Of a DNA stretch of 36,567 nucleotides, positions 1 to 6,882 are shown one piece after another. Made by a program: the position numbers and the translations under genes. The stretch covers positions 1-36,567 of the forward strand of contig JAFXTN010000039.1 in the NCBI GenBank assembly GCA_017535785.1. The letters are read 5' to 3'. The DNA is from Butyrivibrio sp. (GTDB taxonomy: Bacteria > Bacillota > Clostridia > Lachnospirales > Lachnospiraceae). The notes under the pieces were generated by a model. It ran no database searches, was not told the DNA's origin, and saw only the letters and a list, made by a program, of their open reading frames with translations. How positions within the stretch are numbered: position 1 is the stretch's first letter; each line of letters begins with the position of its first letter.

Positions 1-1
1 A

Positions 2-358
2 ACATTAAATGCGGTATGGTGCCTTGCAGAGCAAATCAATGATTATTTTGATGAAATCAATAGAATTATTGAAGAAGCGCTTCTTTATAGTCCAGTAAAG
101 GTGTATGTACACGATATTAACGATAAACGCAGCCATATTTATCGTCATCTGTTTGATCACCTTGATAAGACCTCTCACTATTTCATTAACGCAAAAGTTC
201 TTTTTAGATTAAAGCATGATATTTACAAGGACAGAAGTCTTTTAGAGTTAGTGAATTATGATTATGTCTTCAAGCCAAAGCCCGTGTTTGGTCAATTACC
301 AAGTCAAATCACTTTCATTGATAAATCAGGTTGCAAGAAGGTACTTTTTCAAAGATAA
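2..358 (+). CDS. Unidentified protein, C-terminal part (5' end outside the window)
   Basis: The frame is open from the left edge (first full codon at base 2) to a TAA at 356-358, so this is the last ~118 residues of a longer protein. The GTG at 101 is internal, because in-frame codons continue upstream without a stop. The fragment is soluble, with no membrane segments: an acidic, probably helical start (EQINDYFDEINRIIEEAL), then a His/Lys-rich middle (NDKRSHIYRHLFDHLDK) and a beta-like end. I do not recognise the family. It is plus-strand and convergent with everything to its right, and is separated from it by a terminator. Its position near the tmRNA 3' end would fit cargo of an integrated element, but nothing in the fragment itself shows that. 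Confidence 0.6.
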   Translation, partial: TLNAVWCLAEQINDYFDEINRIIEEALLYSPVKVYVHDINDKRSHIYRHLFDHLDKTSHYFINAKVLFRLKHDIYKDRSLLELVNYDYVFKPKPVFGQLPSQITFIDKSGCKKVLFQR

Positions 359-362
359 AATG

Positions 363-398
363 ATCCCCGCAGACATGAATCATGTTCTGTGGGGATTT
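363..398. terminator. Bidirectional intrinsic terminator between convergent genes
   Basis: ATCCCCGCAGA and TCTGTGGGGAT form an 11-bp stem with one G-T wobble around a loop of about 12 bases. On the plus strand it is followed by TTTCTTTATT, and on the minus strand by a T-rich stretch (ATCATTTTATCTTT). It sits just after the plus-strand ORF that ends at 358 and just beyond the minus-strand ORF that ends at 436, so it can serve both. Confidence 0.8.
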
Positions 399-435
399 TC
401 TTTATTGTGGTAGTTATGAATAAAGAGCAGAGAAC

Positions 436-738
436 TCAAGTTCCCTGCTCCTCTTTTTCTGCTATAAATCCTAATACTTTAAAAGCTTCTAATACTGCCA
501 GTTCCTTTTTACTCTTCAATTTTGGAACAATCTTGGCAGCACCAGGCTCAAGCTTATCAGCCCCGCATTTATCCCTTACGGAACAAACACTGGATTTACT
601 GATATCAAGCCCATATGACTTCTTAACCCATTTTCTGACTCCTCCAATCGATAGCGAATATGTATTCTGCCATTTTTTGGACTCCTCATCAAATGGGTTT
701 GGAAAGCCACAAATTAGATAAATGCGCGTTTTGTACAC
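436..738 (-). CDS. Small protein resembling the C-terminal domain of Lachnospiraceae RlmD (possible gene remnant)
   Basis: The ORF has 100 codons and begins with GTG at 738. Residues ~27-58 (TYSLSIGGVRKWVKKSYG, then LDISKSSVCSVRDKCG) look like a small helical nucleic-acid-binding unit. The tail KKELAVLEAFKVLGFI matches, from memory, the pattern EKE.AI..A...F..I that ends 23S rRNA (uracil-5)-methyltransferases of Lachnospiraceae, which carry an extra C-terminal domain of this layout. The methyltransferase domain itself is absent. The start is poorly supported: there is no Shine-Dalgarno, no other Met occurs in the ORF, and the GTG lies inside a hairpin directly downstream of ssrA. The open frame continues upstream into the ssrA 3' end before meeting a stop. 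It may be a stand-alone small protein, or a gene tail left by recombination at ssrA. The similarity is recalled, not searched. Confidence 0.4.
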   Translation of the reverse strand: MYKTRIYLICGFPNPFDEESKKWQNTYSLSIGGVRKWVKKSYGLDISKSSVCSVRDKCGADKLEPGAAKIVPKLKSKKELAVLEAFKVLGFIAEKEEQGT

Positions 739-765
739 CTTTATGGAGAGGTGTTCGTCAAAACG
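727..765 (-). terminator. Two-part hairpin at the 3' side of ssrA
   Basis: CGTTTTG (727-733) pairs with CAAAACG (759-765), and inside it ACACCT (735-740) pairs with AGGTGT (749-754) around an 8-base loop. The structure starts about 9 nt past the mature tmRNA end. It could be the ssrA terminator or a processing structure, but the downstream minus-strand sequence (CGCATTTATC) is not a clean U-tract. An inverted repeat at this position would also fit a recombinase site. Confidence 0.45.
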
Positions 766-773
766 TGCTGTCG

Positions 774-1122
774 TGGATTAGGCGGGAGTCGAACCCGCGT
801 CCAAAAACTCATCCCCTATCCTTCTACTATCATAGTCAATTATTCCGGGATTCTGCATCCCCGTTCCCTCATGCCGCGGTAATTGACAACTGCAAACAAT
901 CGGTAGCTTCATGATACGACCATAGCCGCAAAGCTTAAGCTATGTCGTTTCCTACAAAGTTTGACGCCGATTACCGAATGTGTAGGTGCATCCGGGTCGA
1001 CGTGCTGCATTTAGGCAGCTGCTAATTCTGTGTTAGCGTTTAATTTTAATTTGAGGTTTAACGCACCGTCCTGCGGATAGCTTCTCCAGCTTCAAAATCC
1101 CTGTCGAAACCTTTACTAACCC
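774..1122 (-). ncRNA. ssrA: tmRNA (transfer-messenger RNA)
   Basis: This RNA rescues stalled ribosomes together with SmpB. The 3' end on the minus strand shows the T-arm GGGTTCGACTCCC and the acceptor strand CTAATCC followed by A. The 5' end GGGTTAG (1122 to 1116) pairs with CTAATCC with a single G-U. The conserved 5' segment GTTTCGACAGGGAT follows. The tag reading frame GCT-AAC-ACA-GAA-TTA-GCA-GCT-GCC-TAA occupies 1037 to 1011 and encodes ANTELAAA if GCT is the resume codon. The sequence after the discriminator A is CGA, so the terminal CCA is not encoded and must be added. The length, ~349 nt, is normal. It lies directly downstream of smpB and has its own promoter at 1147-1175. Confidence 0.95.
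1011..1037 (-). other. tmRNA proteolysis-tag reading frame (ANTELAAA)
   Basis: Eight sense codons and TAA lie in the expected place, after an A/T-rich single-stranded stretch and before a GCTGC/GCAGC hairpin. I chose GCT as the resume codon by analogy with the A-rich sequence before the resume codon in Bacillus tmRNA. The frame is open further upstream, so the exact resume codon is inferred. The tag ends Leu-Ala-Ala-Ala instead of the usual Ala-Leu-Ala-Ala. Confidence 0.7.
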
Positions 1123-1146
1123 TTATTAAATTTGTATTGCTACTAC

Positions 1147-1175
1147 AGTATATCGGTAACAATCATCAAAATCAA
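1147..1175 (-). promoter_or_regulatory. ssrA promoter (sigma-A type)
   Basis: On the minus strand TTGATT (1175-1170), a 17-bp spacer and TATACT (1152-1147) lie ~25 bp upstream of the mature tmRNA 5' end. This would give a short 5' leader that is trimmed off. It lies in the gap after smpB, so ssrA can be transcribed independently of the operon. Confidence 0.65.
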
Positions 1176-1190
1176 CAGATAGAACCCTCT

Positions 1191-1661
1191 TTATTTAAAT
1201 TTAAGCTTAAACTCTTTATCAACTTCTCTCTGCTGATCCTTCTTGGCCATATCCGCTCTCTTATCATAGAGCTTCTTACCTTTTGCAAGACCGATCTCGA
1301 CTTTCACCTTGCCGTTCTTAAAGTAAACCTCGAGAGGTACAAGGGTGTACCCCTGTACCATTTTCTGTTGGTCAAGCTTTCTTATCTCAGCTTTATGCAA
1401 AAGAAGCTTCTTAACTCTTAAGGGATCCTTGTTAAAGATATTGCCTTTCTCATAAGGGCTTACATTCATGCCCATGATAAAAGCTTCACCTTTATCAATG
1501 CTGATCCAGGCTTCTTTTATACTGCACTTACCCTGACGAATGGATTTTACCTCGGTTCCGAAAAGCTCGATACCTGCTTCGTACTTCTCCTCGATAAAAT
1601 AGTCATGATATGCTTTTTTGTTATTAGCAACTAGCTTTCTTGCCTTATTATCTTCTGCCAT
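1191..1661 (-). CDS. smpB: SsrA-binding protein SmpB
   Basis: SmpB binds the tRNA-like domain of tmRNA and brings it to stalled ribosomes. The 156-residue protein has the usual length. It shows the N-terminal [18 protein letters not shown] segment, the [18 protein letters not shown] core, [20 protein letters not shown] in the middle and the basic tail ([20 protein letters not shown]) that probes the empty mRNA channel. The start ATG at 1661 lies 16 nt after the rnr stop, with a weak GTAGG upstream, so it is probably translated from the rnr transcript. ssrA lies directly downstream, placing the two trans-translation partners side by side. No anomalies are seen. Confidence 0.97.
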   Translation of the reverse strand: MAEDNKARKLVANNKKAYHDYFIEEKYEAGIELFGTEVKSIRQGKCSIKEAWISIDKGEAFIMGMNVSPYEKGNIFNKDPLRVKKLLLHKAEIRKLDQQKMVQGYTLVPLEVYFKNGKVKVEIGLAKGKKLYDKRADMAKKDQQREVDKEFKLKFK

Positions 1662-1677
1662 CGTAATTACCTACAAT

Positions 1678-4029
1678 TTATCTTTTCTTTTTTCTGCCCT
1701 TGCCCTGAGCACTTCGAGCAGCCTTACTCGTTGCCGACTTCTTGTACTTATGGACCTTGTAGACCTTTCTTGTGGACTTGGTCTTCTTTTCGGCATTCTT
1801 CTCAGATTTCTTTGTTCCCTTTGTCTTGGACTTCTTTGAATCCGACTTTGCCAATGATTTCTTGGCTTTCTTTAAAAGTCTGTCGACTTCTTCTGAAATC
1901 TGCGCATTGTCAGCATCTTCTTTAGCTTTTTTGCTCAAGGTCCTTATCTTCTTTGCCTTGTCGCCTGCAAGCTTACGAGCCTTTGGAACATATTCCTCTT
2001 CATAGTATACATTATCTTCAGTCTCATCATAGTCTTCATCGATGAGCCTAAAATCTATAGTCTTGGATATCCTGTCTGCTCCGACAACCTTTATCCTGAC
2101 CTTCTCACCAAGCGTATACTCCTTGTGATAGCGCTCGCCGACAAGCTTCATATTGGCTTCGTCATATACATAAAAATCATCAGCCATAGATGCAGCCGCA
2201 ACCATTCCTTCGCAGGAATTTTCAAGCTCGACAAAAAGTCCCCAAGCGGTCACACCGGATACAACACCCTCAAAAACTTCACCGATATGATTTTCCATGT
2301 ACTGGGCTTTCTTGAGCTTATCGGTCTCACGCTCAGCTTCCTCGGCTCTTCTTTCTGTCTCTGAAGAATGCTTGGCCACCTCATCTAGGATCTCGCTGTA
2401 GTGAAGCATCTTGGCTTCATTCATCCTACCTCTTAAATGATCCTTTATGATCCTGTGGATCTGGAGATCCGGATATCTTCTGATAGGAGATGTAAAATGG
2501 CAATAGTAATCAAACGCAAGTCCGAAATGTCCGGTACACTCCGTACTGTACTTGGCCTGCATCATACTCCTTAGTGTCATTCTGCTGATAACAGCTTCTT
2601 CCTTGCTTCCCTCTATATTCTTAAGAAGCTTCTGGAGCTCTTTTGGCTTAACTCCCTCATCGCGCCTTGTCTTGATATGAAGTCCGAAGCTGTTTACAAA
2701 AGCAGACAGCGTCGAGATCTTCTCAGGATCGGGCTGTTCATGGATACGATATACGAAAGGACTCTGAAGGAAATAAAAGTGCTCCGCAACAGTCTGGTTA
2801 GCTGCAAGCATAAAGTCCTCAATAAGCTTGGTCGCCGTATTTCTCTCGTGAGGAACGATATCTATGGGATTTCCTTCCTTATCAAGAATGATCTTGGTCT
2901 CGGGGAAATCAAAATCTATCGCGCCCTTCTTCTCTCTCTTTTTCCTAAGGATACTTGAAAGCTTGGCCATATCTTTGAACATAGGAACAAGCTCTTCATA
3001 TCTTGCGATCTCTTCCTCGTCCTCATCCTCAAGTATCTTAGCAACGGAAGTATATGACATTCTCTCGTTGACATTTATGACCGTCTCAGCGATCTCATGG
3101 TCGATAACTCCGCCGTTCTTATCGATAGTCATAAGACATGAAAGCGCAAGCCTGTCCTCACCGTGATTTAGCGAACAGATACCGTTAGAAAGCCTGTGAG
3201 GAAGCATAGGTATAACTCTGTCGACCAGATATACACTGGTTCCACGCTTAAGAGCTTCTCTGTCGAGCGCAGATTTCTCCTGCACATAGTTGGTAACATC
3301 CGCAATATGAACACCGAGGTGATAAAGGCCTTCCTCATCGATCGAAAGACTGACAGCATCGTCAAGGTCCTTGGCATCCTCACCGTCTATAGTGACCATT
3401 GTCACATCACGAAGATCCATCCTGCCAAGCATATCCGCTTCGCTGATGGTATCGGGACACTTATTGGCCTGGTTGATAACTCTCTCGGGGAATTCCGTCG
3501 GAATATCATAGTTCTTTACAATAGATAAAATATCGACACCGGGATCGTTGATGTTGCCGATAACCTCTTTTATCTTGCCCTCGGGCTTCTGTCTCTTCTT
3601 GGGATCACCGTAATCAGTGATGGTCACAACAACCTTATCTCCGGTAACGGCGCTTCCGTGGAATTCTATAGGTATAAAGATATCGCTATTAAACTTATCG
3701 CTGTCGGGGATAACAAAACCAAAATTCTTCTCCGCCTGATAAGTTCCCACTATCTCCTGTATGCCTCTTACAAGGATATTTCTGATACGTCCCTCTTTGC
3801 GTTTACCGCTCTGAACGGGAAGGATCTCAACTTCAACCGTATCCGTATGAAAAGCTCCGTGAACATAATCTTCGGGAATGAAGATATCTTCATCCTCTCC
3901 CTCTATCGTCACAAAGCCGAATCCCCTTGCATTAGAAATAAACTGACCGACCACATGATCGTCAGAATGCTTCTTACTATTACCAAATAGGCTTTCTTCT
4001 ACTCTTTTAAGTCTTCTTCCTTTACTCAT
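1678..4029 (-). CDS. rnr: Ribonuclease R (3'-5' exoribonuclease)
   Basis: RNase R is a processive hydrolytic exoribonuclease that degrades structured RNA and, in trans-translation, the faulty mRNA. The 783-residue protein has two cold-shock domains (about residues 27-65 and 92-140). The RNB catalytic domain carries the metal-binding motif DGEDAKDLDDAV, with the DLDD acidic cluster at 221-224. An S1 domain follows at ~600-685 (GEVFEGVVSGVTAWGLFVEL), then a very Lys/Arg/Ser-rich tail of about 85 residues that probably binds RNA. The N-terminal helix-turn-helix domain of longer RNase R proteins is missing: the first cold-shock domain begins by residue ~27. The start ATG at 4029 has GAGGG just 3 nt upstream. 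A strong hairpin separates it from secG, and smpB follows after 16 nt. Confidence 0.96.
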   Translation of the reverse strand: MSKGRRLKRVEESLFGNSKKHSDDHVVGQFISNARGFGFVTIEGEDEDIFIPEDYVHGAFHTDTVEVEILPVQSGKRKEGRIRNILVRGIQEIVGTYQAEKNFGFVIPDSDKFNSDIFIPIEFHGSAVTGDKVVVTITDYGDPKKRQKPEGKIKEVIGNINDPGVDILSIVKNYDIPTEFPERVINQANKCPDTISEADMLGRMDLRDVTMVTIDGEDAKDLDDAVSLSIDEEGLYHLGVHIADVTNYVQEKSALDREALKRGTSVYLVDRVIPMLPHRLSNGICSLNHGEDRLALSCLMTIDKNGGVIDHEIAETVINVNERMSYTSVAKILEDEDEEEIARYEELVPMFKDMAKLSSILRKKREKKGAIDFDFPETKIILDKEGNPIDIVPHERNTATKLIEDFMLAANQTVAEHFYFLQSPFVYRIHEQPDPEKISTLSAFVNSFGLHIKTRRDEGVKPKELQKLLKNIEGSKEEAVISRMTLRSMMQAKYSTECTGHFGLAFDYYCHFTSPIRRYPDLQIHRIIKDHLRGRMNEAKMLHYSEILDEVAKHSSETERRAEEAERETDKLKKAQYMENHIGEVFEGVVSGVTAWGLFVELENSCEGMVAAASMADDFYVYDEANMKLVGERYHKEYTLGEKVRIKVVGADRISKTIDFRLIDEDYDETEDNVYYEEEYVPKARKLAGDKAKKIRTLSKKAKEDADNAQISEEVDRLLKKAKKSLAKSDSKKSKTKGTKKSEKNAEKKTKSTRKVYKVHKYKKSATSKAARSAQGKGRKKKR

Positions 4030-4049
4030 ATTCCCTCATAAAACAATCA

Positions 4050-4078
4050 AGGCACTCTATAATTGTTATAGAGTGCCT
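4050..4078 (-). terminator. Perfect 13-bp hairpin between secG and rnr
   Basis: AGGCACTCTATAA and TTATAGAGTGCCT pair perfectly around a 3-base loop. On the minus strand it is followed by TTGATTGTTTTATG, which is T-rich but interrupted. It lies ~20 nt upstream of the rnr start, so it may be a partial terminator that lowers readthrough from gpmI-secG into rnr-smpB, or an RNase III processing site. Confidence 0.65.
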
Positions 4079-4105
4079 CACAATAATCTTACAATAACAG
4101 TTCTA

Positions 4106-4348
4106 TCAGAACATATGCATGTTAAGAATGATACTGAGTACGATAAATGCAACAGATAAAACAACCGTTACAGTCTTAAGGATTCCTTCTGTGGAACGGC
4201 CTCTGTTCTTGCCCCAATATGTATTCTCAACTGTTCCCTGAATAGCACCAAGTCCCTGATTCTTACCTTCCTGAGCAAGAACAAGCACTACAAGTGCAAG
4301 GCAGATCAATATAAAAATTACTCCAACTACATAACTTAAAGTACTCAC
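4106..4348 (-). CDS. secG: Preprotein translocase subunit SecG
   Basis: SecG is a small membrane subunit of the SecYEG channel. It has two membrane segments (VIFILICLALVVLVLA and TVTVVLSVAFIVLSIILNM) flanking the conserved loop QEGKNQGLGAIQG. The ORF extends to an ATG at 4357, but GGGAGG lies only 1-2 nt before that ATG. The GTG at 4348 has GGAGG at 10 nt, and starting there gives an N-terminus reading (V/M)STLSYVV, which matches the usual SecG start and an 80-residue length. I therefore prefer 4348. The gene follows gpmI, with a structured intergenic element (4384-4441) between them. Confidence 0.92.
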   Translation of the reverse strand: MSTLSYVVGVIFILICLALVVLVLAQEGKNQGLGAIQGTVENTYWGKNRGRSTEGILKTVTVVLSVAFIVLSIILNMHMF

Positions 4349-4383
4349 GAAATACATTCCTCCCGGTACATATTCTGCATATC

Positions 4384-4441
4384 AAAGTATCATGCGCTTT
4401 CTCAGAGCCAATGCTCTCACAGTCAGCGCATTTAATACTTT
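4384..4441 (-). other. Imperfect long hairpin in the gpmI-secG intergenic region
   Basis: Three stacked complementary pairs share one centre: AAAGTAT (4384-4390) with ATACTTT (4435-4441), TGCGC (4393-4397) with GCGCA (4426-4430), and AGAGC (4404-4408) with GCTCT (4413-4417). Internal loops separate them, the largest 6 by 8 bases. No T-tract follows on the minus strand (ACTTTGATATGC), so it does not look like an ordinary terminator. It ends about 36 nt upstream of the secG start and could be a leader structure or a processing site. I cannot assign it to a known RNA family. Confidence 0.4.
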
Positions 4442-4450
4442 ATCATATTA

Positions 4451-5998
4451 TCACTTTTTAATCAATAAAGACTTTCCTGTCATCTCTGCAGGCTGTTCCT
4501 CGCCCATACACTCGATAAGTGTAGGGATGATATCAGCAAGACATCCGCCCTCCTTGAGTGTGTATGCAGGATCATAGTTAACAAGGATGAAAGGAACAGG
4601 ATTGGTTGTATGAGCTGTCCAAGGTTCTCCTGTCTCATAGTCGATCATCATGTCAGCGTTACCGTGGTCTGCGCAGATGAACATTGTTCCGTTTGTAGCC
4701 TTGATAGCTTCAACGATCTTACCAACGCACTCATCTACAGTCTCGATAGCTGAAACCGCTGCAGGGATAACACCTGTGTGTCCTACCATATCAGGGTTAG
4801 CAAAGTTAGCTACAACAACATCATATTTCTGAGAGTTGATAGCATCAAGGATCTTCTCGCATACCTCGGGAGCACTCATCTGAGGCTTAAGGTCATATGT
4901 GGGAACGTCCTTAGGGCTGTTAACAAGAACTCTGTCCTCTCCCTCGTTGGGCTTCTCAACACCACCGTTAAAGAAGAATGTTACGTGAGCATACTTCTCA
5001 GTCTCAGCGATACGTGCCTGCTTAAGACCCTTAGCAGCAAGCCACTCACCAAATGTGTTTGTAAGAAGTACCTTCTTGAAGGCAACTTCCTTATTAGGGA
5101 TAAGAGGATCATAATCTGTGAAGCAAACATAAGTTACATCAAGTCTCTTACCTCTGTTGAATTTATCAAAATCATCATCGCAGAAGCAATGTGTGATCTC
5201 TCTGGCTCTGTCGGGACGGAAGTTAAAGAAGATGATCGAATCCTTATCCTTAACTGTAGCAACGGGAGCTCCATTCTTCATGATAACAGTAGGGATAACG
5301 AACTCATCTGTCTTGCCGTCCTTGTATGTCTGAACCATGCACTCGTGAGCGCTGTCAGCCTTGTTGCCCTCGCCCTTTGTAAGTGCGTTGTAAGCAACCT
5401 CTACACGGTCATAGTTATTATCTCTGTCCATAGCATAGTAACGACCTGAGATAGATGCGATCTGGCCTACGCCGAGCTCTTTCATCTTGTCCTCAAGCTG
5501 CTGAACAAAGTCGATTCCACTCTCCGGAGGAGTATCTCTTCCGTCAAGGAAGCAGTGTACATAAACCTTGCTAAGTCCGTTCTTCTTGGCAAGCTCAAGA
5601 AGTCCGTAGATATGTGTGATATGGCTGTGTACGCCACCGTCTGAAACAAGTCCGTACATATGAAGTGCTGAATCATTGGCCTTACAATTGTTGATAGCTG
5701 CCATAAGTCCCTCGTTGGTGAAGAAATCTCCATCCTCGATCGACTTAGTGATTCTTGTAAGCTCCTGATAAACGATTCTGCCGGCACCCATGTTCATGTG
5801 TCCTACTTCAGAGTTACCCATCTGTCCGTCGGGAAGACCTACAGCAAGTCCGCTGGCAAGTCCCTGCACAAAGGGATACTCCTTCATAAGAGAATCCATT
5901 ACGGGAGTCTTTGCCATAGCAATGGCATTTCCCTCAGGATTGGGGTTAATTCCGTATCCGTCAAGGATCAAAAGAACTGTTGGCTTTGAACCTCTCAT
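4451..5998 (-). CDS. gpmI: 2,3-bisphosphoglycerate-independent phosphoglycerate mutase
   Basis: This glycolytic enzyme interconverts 3- and 2-phosphoglycerate using two Mn ions and a phosphoserine intermediate, in the cytoplasm. The alkaline-phosphatase-superfamily metal motif LILDGYG (Asp13) and the nucleophile motif MGNSEVGHMNMGAGR (Ser63) are present. So are the insertion-domain signature HCFLDGRDTPP and the C-terminal metal residues in ADHGNADMM. The length of 515 is typical. The ORF runs to an ATG at 6013, but GGAGG stands 8 nt before the ATG at 5998 (MRGSKPTVLL), so 5998 is the start. A promoter is visible at 6068-6097 and secG follows, so gpmI is probably the first gene of the gpmI-secG(-rnr-smpB) unit. 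Confidence 0.97.
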   Translation of the reverse strand: MRGSKPTVLLILDGYGINPNPEGNAIAMAKTPVMDSLMKEYPFVQGLASGLAVGLPDGQMGNSEVGHMNMGAGRIVYQELTRITKSIEDGDFFTNEGLMAAINNCKANDSALHMYGLVSDGGVHSHITHIYGLLELAKKNGLSKVYVHCFLDGRDTPPESGIDFVQQLEDKMKELGVGQIASISGRYYAMDRDNNYDRVEVAYNALTKGEGNKADSAHECMVQTYKDGKTDEFVIPTVIMKNGAPVATVKDKDSIIFFNFRPDRAREITHCFCDDDFDKFNRGKRLDVTYVCFTDYDPLIPNKEVAFKKVLLTNTFGEWLAAKGLKQARIAETEKYAHVTFFFNGGVEKPNEGEDRVLVNSPKDVPTYDLKPQMSAPEVCEKILDAINSQKYDVVVANFANPDMVGHTGVIPAAVSAIETVDECVGKIVEAIKATNGTMFICADHGNADMMIDYETGEPWTAHTTNPVPFILVNYDPAYTLKEGGCLADIIPTLIECMGEEQPAEMTGKSLLIKK

Positions 5999-6067
5999 AT
6001 ATATATCCTCCATCTTCTACGCATATAGCGATTAAAAAACTAATAAAATATATTTTTACCACGTCAT

Positions 6068-6097
6068 AGTATATCTCAATTAACCGCCATATGACAA
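6068..6097 (-). promoter_or_regulatory. Promoter upstream of gpmI
   Basis: Minus-strand TTGTCA (6097-6092), an 18-bp spacer and TATACT (6073-6068) lie about 70 bp before the gpmI start, right after the stop of the upstream membrane-protein gene. This matches the sigma-A consensus well. Confidence 0.6.
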
Positions 6098-6104
6098 GAT
6101 GGGT

Positions 6105-6797
6105 TTAATTATTTGTCTTAGACACAAGGATAAGTCCAAGCGGATACATTACGCCTGCCAAAAAAGCAAGCATAAGCATCAGATATAATACGTACAATTC
6201 AGCAACGAACATAATAAATGTATATCCGATAACAAAAAATGCAACCATGGATACAAAAATACAGAAAAGTGTCATGAGCACGCCCAGGAACAGCTTTAAC
6301 AGATATTTTCCTGCCGACAATCCGCTCTTTTTATAGAAAAAATACGCCGCTATAGCGTACATAATAAAAAGAAAACAAAGAGCGACTATTCCGGAAATAT
6401 CACTCAACTGCATGATCTCATCCCTGCCAATGCCATAACCGGCAACTCTTTCTTCAAGCCCTTGCATTGTAACCGATGAAAAGAGCCCGATCACTCCTCC
6501 AAGCAATAAACTAAAGATAATGACAATGATCTTGGCGATAACAGCACCGGAAGAAACGGTGAAATCCTTGCCGCACTCCTTAACTTTATATGAACGATAT
6601 GCCTCAAAAGGAAGCATTCCTATAGAAAAAACAAATAATACAGCTGAAATAAAATCCACTACTCTTTCAGGCCTGGATGCGATCGTATCCATAAAATGAG
6701 CCGTACTTGAATATAAGATCATTGCTACTACCATACATATCACAGAAACCTTATGTTCCTGCAAGATCTCTTTATAAGTTCCCTTAATTCTAAACAT
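6105..6797 (-). CDS. Polytopic membrane protein of unknown function
   Basis: The protein has 230 residues and about six hydrophobic segments (at roughly 20-37, 50-70, 90-115, 135-155, 170-195 and 200-222), with short loops and no enzyme motif I recognise. The loop before the fourth segment (EERVAGYGIGRDEIMQLSD) is polar and probably exposed. The ORF could begin with a TTG at 6821, but GGAGG is 6 nt before the ATG at 6797 (MFRIKGTYKE), which is the better start. A near-consensus promoter lies just upstream (6844-6872). With gpmI under its own promoter, this gene appears to be a single-gene unit. Function unknown. Confidence 0.75.
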   Translation of the reverse strand: MFRIKGTYKEILQEHKVSVICMVVAMILYSSTAHFMDTIASRPERVVDFISAVLFVFSIGMLPFEAYRSYKVKECGKDFTVSSGAVIAKIIVIIFSLLLGGVIGLFSSVTMQGLEERVAGYGIGRDEIMQLSDISGIVALCFLFIMYAIAAYFFYKKSGLSAGKYLLKLFLGVLMTLFCIFVSMVAFFVIGYTFIMFVAELYVLYLMLMLAFLAGVMYPLGLILVSKTNN

Positions 6798-6843
6798 CTC
6801 TTTCCTCCAAATAATAAGCAAATTTATTACATATTATTTCTAA

Positions 6844-6872
6844 AATATAACAGATTCGTTAATTATTTGCAA
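6844..6872 (-). promoter_or_regulatory. Promoter of the 230-residue membrane-protein gene
   Basis: Minus-strand TTGCAA (6872-6867), 17 bp and TATATT (6849-6844) lie ~47 bp upstream of the ATG at 6797. Confidence 0.6.
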
Positions 6873-6882
6873 GCGATGTTCT

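Noticed and set aside
727-765. CRISPR-like or repeat array near the tmRNA
   Set aside because: There is only one inverted repeat and no periodic direct repeats.
389-914. Plus-strand frames across 389-721 and 660-914
   Set aside because: They run antisense to the small ORF and across the tmRNA gene, have no ribosome-binding site and show no protein-like composition.
4778-5449. Long plus-strand frame of 223 codons inside gpmI
   Set aside because: It is a shadow frame on the opposite strand of a strongly conserved gene; there is no ribosome-binding site and no recognisable domain.
5998-6013. Longer N-terminus of GpmI (MEDIY...) starting at 6013
   Set aside because: The GGAGG that would initiate translation lies inside those codons and is correctly spaced for the ATG at 5998, which also gives the family's usual N-terminus.
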